Shown here in pieces: positions 6,109-8,184 of a stretch of 8,184 nucleotides of DNA; position 1 is the stretch's first letter, and every line of letters starts with the position of its first letter. The position numbers and the translations under genes are program-made. The stretch spans positions 1-8,184 of the forward strand of contig JAURJS010000003.1 in the NCBI GenBank assembly GCA_030832135.1, written 5' to 3'. Under the pieces are notes generated by a model. That model was given only the letters and a program-made list of their open reading frames with translations. It ran no database searches and had not been told where the DNA came from. This stretch comes from Candidatus Planktophila sp. GTDB taxonomy: Bacteria > Actinomycetota > Actinomycetes > Nanopelagicales > Nanopelagicaceae.

Positions 6109-7368
6109 TTAACCGATACTCTTCTTTGCAGCCTCATTGATGGATAAGACGCGATCATAGATATCGAGAGTTCCCCGGGAAGTTGCAGCCCAGCCGAAGT
6201 GGGAGGCATGCTCCAAAGCGCCCATTGATAGCAAGATTCGTCGCTGAGGCTCTTGCAGTAGACGTGCAATAACGGAAGACCAGGCGCGTGGATCGTGGCC
6301 ATCTACCAAGACGCCAGAGATACCGTCGGCCACTGCGGTACGAAGTCCGCCTACAGCGCTAGCTACAACAGGTGTGCCGCAAGCCTGCGCCTCAAGGGCC
6401 ACAAGACCAAAGCTCTCTGAGTAGCTTGGAACGCAGACTAAATCAGATGCCCGGTAATAATCTGCAAGCTCCTGGCGCTGCGCAGGTGGTGCAAAGCGAA
6501 CAACATCGCTGATGCCGAGCCAATTAACAAGTTCTTTCATTCGATCAACTTCAGATGTATTGGCTCCTGATGCTCCACCCACAATGAGTGTGACCAACTT
6601 TGAGCGAAGTGCTGGTGAGTGGCTCACCATCTCTGCAACAGCGCGAATCAAAACCTCAGGACCCTTATGTGGCTGGATGCGCCCGACAAATGTCACAAGC
6701 AGAGCATCAAGGGGAAGATCTAGGTTCTTTCGAGCAATATTCTTTCCGGCACCTGTCGTAAACATCTCAAGGTTCACACCAGGGCTAACGACTGAGACAT
6801 TATCTGGACACGCTTCATAGAGGGAGACCAAGCTTGCTGCTTCAGCATCTGTATTTGCAATGAGAGCATCTGCTGCTGCAACTACCTGTGATTCTCCCTG
6901 CACGCGAATCATTGGTTCTGGAGTTTCGCCTTCTGCAAGAGCTAAATTCTTCACCCGCGCCATAGTGTGCATGGTGTGCGCCAAAGGAATTCCAAGTTCT
7001 TTCGCAACTGGCATCGCAACTTTTCCTGAGATCCAGTAATGAGAATGGATTATGTCGTAACTACCTTGGCACATCATCGCTGCTTTAAATGCAGCAGATA
7101 AATCAGGAATTAGCGCAGGAAGCTTCTCTTTTGTCACGCCATGAACCGGACCAACATTGAGATGGAGCACCCGAACACCATTGCCGAGATCGACGATGTC
7201 TGGGTAATCGTTATTGGCGCGACGAGTAAAGATGTCGACCTGAATTCCTTGCGCGGCCATCTGCGCAGCTGATTCGCAGACGTAGATATTCATTCCACCA
7301 GCATCGCCTGTACCCGCCTGATCGAGAGGCGAGGTATGCACCATCAAAGTGGCGACGCGGCGATTCAT
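6109..7368 (-). CDS. mshA: MshA, D-inositol-3-phosphate N-acetylglucosaminyltransferase (mycothiol biosynthesis)
   Basis: MshA transfers GlcNAc from UDP-GlcNAc to 1L-myo-inositol 1-phosphate, the first committed step of mycothiol, the actinobacterial thiol buffer. The 419-residue product is a GT-B fold GT4 enzyme of normal length. The N-terminal acceptor domain holds MVHTSPLDQ and GTGDAGGMNIYV (19-30), the MshA signature. IIHSHYWISG (106-115) and HTMHTMARVKN (131-141) follow. The C-terminal donor domain has VGRIQPHKG with Arg230 and Lys235, and the EX7E motif with Glu318 and Glu326 in PSYSESFGLVALEAQACG. The ATG at 7368 gives MNRRVATLMVHTSP, the expected N-terminus; the ATG at 7372 is out of frame. 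No Shine-Dalgarno is evident. It is first in a run with the YbjN-like gene and possibly gpmA. Later mycothiol genes (mshB, mshC, mshD) are not in the window. Confidence 0.95.
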   Translation of the reverse strand: MNRRVATLMVHTSPLDQAGTGDAGGMNIYVCESAAQMAAQGIQVDIFTRRANNDYPDIVDLGNGVRVLHLNVGPVHGVTKEKLPALIPDLSAAFKAAMMCQGSYDIIHSHYWISGKVAMPVAKELGIPLAHTMHTMARVKNLALAEGETPEPMIRVQGESQVVAAADALIANTDAEAASLVSLYEACPDNVSVVSPGVNLEMFTTGAGKNIARKNLDLPLDALLVTFVGRIQPHKGPEVLIRAVAEMVSHSPALRSKLVTLIVGGASGANTSEVDRMKELVNWLGISDVVRFAPPAQRQELADYYRASDLVCVPSYSESFGLVALEAQACGTPVVASAVGGLRTAVADGISGVLVDGHDPRAWSSVIARLLQEPQRRILLSMGALEHASHFGWAATSRGTLDIYDRVLSINEAAKKSIG

Positions 7369-7380
7369 GCATCAAGGGTA

Positions 7381-7409
7381 CGCAGTATTGGGAGAAAGCG
7401 CCTACTGCG
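7381..7409. repeat. Perfect 7-base inverted repeat upstream of mshA
   Basis: CGCAGTA (7381-7387) and TACTGCG (7403-7409) are perfect inverted repeats with a 15-base spacer and a 22-base centre-to-centre distance, about two helical turns. The left arm overlaps the candidate mshA -10 element. This geometry suits a dimeric operator; alternatively it is a weak hairpin after the asparaginase gene, since it starts 20 bases beyond that stop. Confidence 0.45.
7384..7389 (-). promoter_or_regulatory. Candidate -10 element of mshA
   Basis: AATACT on the minus strand matches TATAAT at four positions (2, 3, 4, 6) and would place the transcription start about 8 bases before the mshA ATG. No -35 match is seen at 17-base spacing. 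It lies in the only 61-base gap available for a promoter, and inside an inverted repeat. Confidence 0.3.
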
Positions 7410-7429
7410 CCTAAATATCGCTCTTGGCG

Positions 7430-8184
7430 TTAGAAGGTTGCCCGAATTTCGCCGATGACCTTGCCACCGCCGAGAACTGGCTCTCCTTGATATGAACTCT
7501 CCACGCCAAGGAGCTTTAGCCCTGCATGAAGTAGCGCTCTAAAGGGGCGAAGAGAACCGTCGCTGACCTTAAAGACCAAGGTGCGACCATCAGGCATCGA
7601 TGCAACTTCAACTGCCTCAACGCCATCCTTCATATAGAGCCCTGGAATCTCTTCCATCATCACTGTTGTGAGGCGACCAATTCCTGCAACCATCTCAGGA
7701 AATGCACGCGATGCTTCTAAAACCTTTACATGGGCAGGATCTGTAGAGATTGTGATCGCGCGAACTGCATGCGCAAGACCTGCAACAGAGATAAGAAAGA
7801 GTGGAGCTCCACATCCATCAGTGCTCGTTAGCGTGATCTTCTCGCCTGAGAGGCTCTCAAGTTCTTCGCGGCAGGCAGTTTGTAGTGGATGATCTGCATC
7901 GAGATAGTTATCGATTGACCAACCATTCTTTACACAGGTTGCCAGCATTGCTGCATGCTTTCCACTGCAATTCATTGCGATGCGAGTAGGTGCCTGATCA
8001 CCATAGGCACGACGCTCTGCATCACCTAGTGGCTTATCGAGCATGCATTGGAGTGCGCTCTCATCGAGCCCAACTGTTGCCAGGATTTCACGCACTGCAG
8101 CGATATGTTCGGCAGAACCAGAATGGCTCGATGCACCGAGCGCAAGCAAACGAGGTTCTAGCTCTAAACCATTTCGCACCATAG
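7430..8184 (-). CDS. L-asparaginase, Rhizobium etli type (Asparaginase_II family), 5' end outside window
   Basis: The visible 250 residues are the C-terminal three quarters or more of a family of about 310-330 residues that hydrolyses L-asparagine to aspartate and ammonia. This family (ReAV/ReAIV type) is unrelated to the classical E. coli enzymes and resembles serine beta-lactamase-like hydrolases with a zinc site. Numbering from the Met at 8182, I see LALGASSHSG (13-22) with the probable active Ser19, MNCSGKHAAML (70-80) with Cys72 and Lys75, and TDGCGAPLF (121-129) with Cys124; Cys72, Lys75 and Cys124 match the zinc ligands described for ReAV in spacing. Lys205 in VFKVSDG may be the second-tandem lysine. 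That Met is internal: family members have an upstream segment with a Ser-xx-Lys motif, so the true start lies past the right edge. The stop is 61 bases from mshA. No signal peptide can be judged. Confidence 0.88.
   Translation of the reverse strand, partial: MVRNGLELEPRLLALGASSHSGSAEHIAAVREILATVGLDESALQCMLDKPLGDAERRAYGDQAPTRIAMNCSGKHAAMLATCVKNGWSIDNYLDADHPLQTACREELESLSGEKITLTSTDGCGAPLFLISVAGLAHAVRAITISTDPAHVKVLEASRAFPEMVAGIGRLTTVMMEEIPGLYMKDGVEAVEVASMPDGRTLVFKVSDGSLRPFRALLHAGLKLLGVESSYQGEPVLGGGKVIGEIRATF

Noticed and set aside
7401..7418. Repeated GGCGC tract upstream of mshA on the minus strand
   Set aside because: A two-copy short repeat that overlaps the inverted repeat already listed; not convincing by itself.
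1..8184. Mobile elements, CRISPR arrays, tRNA or rRNA genes, phage or defence genes
   Set aside because: None seen: nearly every base belongs to a recognisable core gene or a short promoter gap, and there are no long repeats.

Overview
The window looks like a compact core-genome segment from an actinobacterium. The marker genes are strongly actinobacterial: a CarD almost colinear with the mycobacterial protein, SenX3/RegX3, a divergent phoU, the mycothiol glycosyltransferase MshA and a YbjN-like partner. Base composition is only moderately GC, unlike most soil actinobacteria. Intergenic spaces are tiny (0 to about 140 bases), stop and start codons abut or overlap, and several genes look leaderless. 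This fits a streamlined freshwater-type lineage such as Nanopelagicales (acI); that placement is inference from style and was not tested. No mobile element, CRISPR array, rRNA or tRNA is visible, and no stretch longer than 300 bases lacks a gene.

Layout, left to right. (1) Minus strand: carD (1121-1603) followed by a fused ispD-ispF gene (1-1110, running to the window edge). (2) A divergent promoter region (1604-1729) leads to a plus-strand lipoprotein of unknown function (1730-2260), which converges stop-to-stop with regX3. (3) Minus strand: senX3-regX3 (2950-4023 and 2261-2950), coupled by a TAATG overlap. (4) A divergent intergenic region (4024-4165) holds four 11-base-spaced NTTYACC-like repeats, a probable PHO box, between senX3 and plus-strand phoU (4166-4819). 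(5) phoU converges with a minus-strand run: gpmA (4858-5607), a YbjN-family gene (5638-6108) and mshA (6109-7368), the last two coupled through TAAATG. (6) A partial, minus-strand asparaginase of the Rhizobium etli type (7430-8184, 5' end outside the window).

How the genes fit together. SenX3 (kinase), RegX3 (regulator) and PhoU (negative modulator linked to the Pst transporter) form a phosphate-sensing module, and the PHO-box-like array is the likely site where RegX3 controls both divergent transcripts. gpmA (glycolysis), mshA (mycothiol) and the YbjN-like gene are long-standing actinobacterial neighbours of this module. CarD stabilises RNA polymerase open complexes, and IspDF performs two steps of the MEP isoprenoid pathway.

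I see no wholly new system. The points most worth a second look are the PHO-box array, a set of four leaderless promoters with an identical 6-base gap to the ATG, a SenX3 with no membrane segment, the IspDF fusion, an unrecognised lipoprotein between the two signalling/transcription genes, and three short inverted repeats in intergenic or convergent positions.
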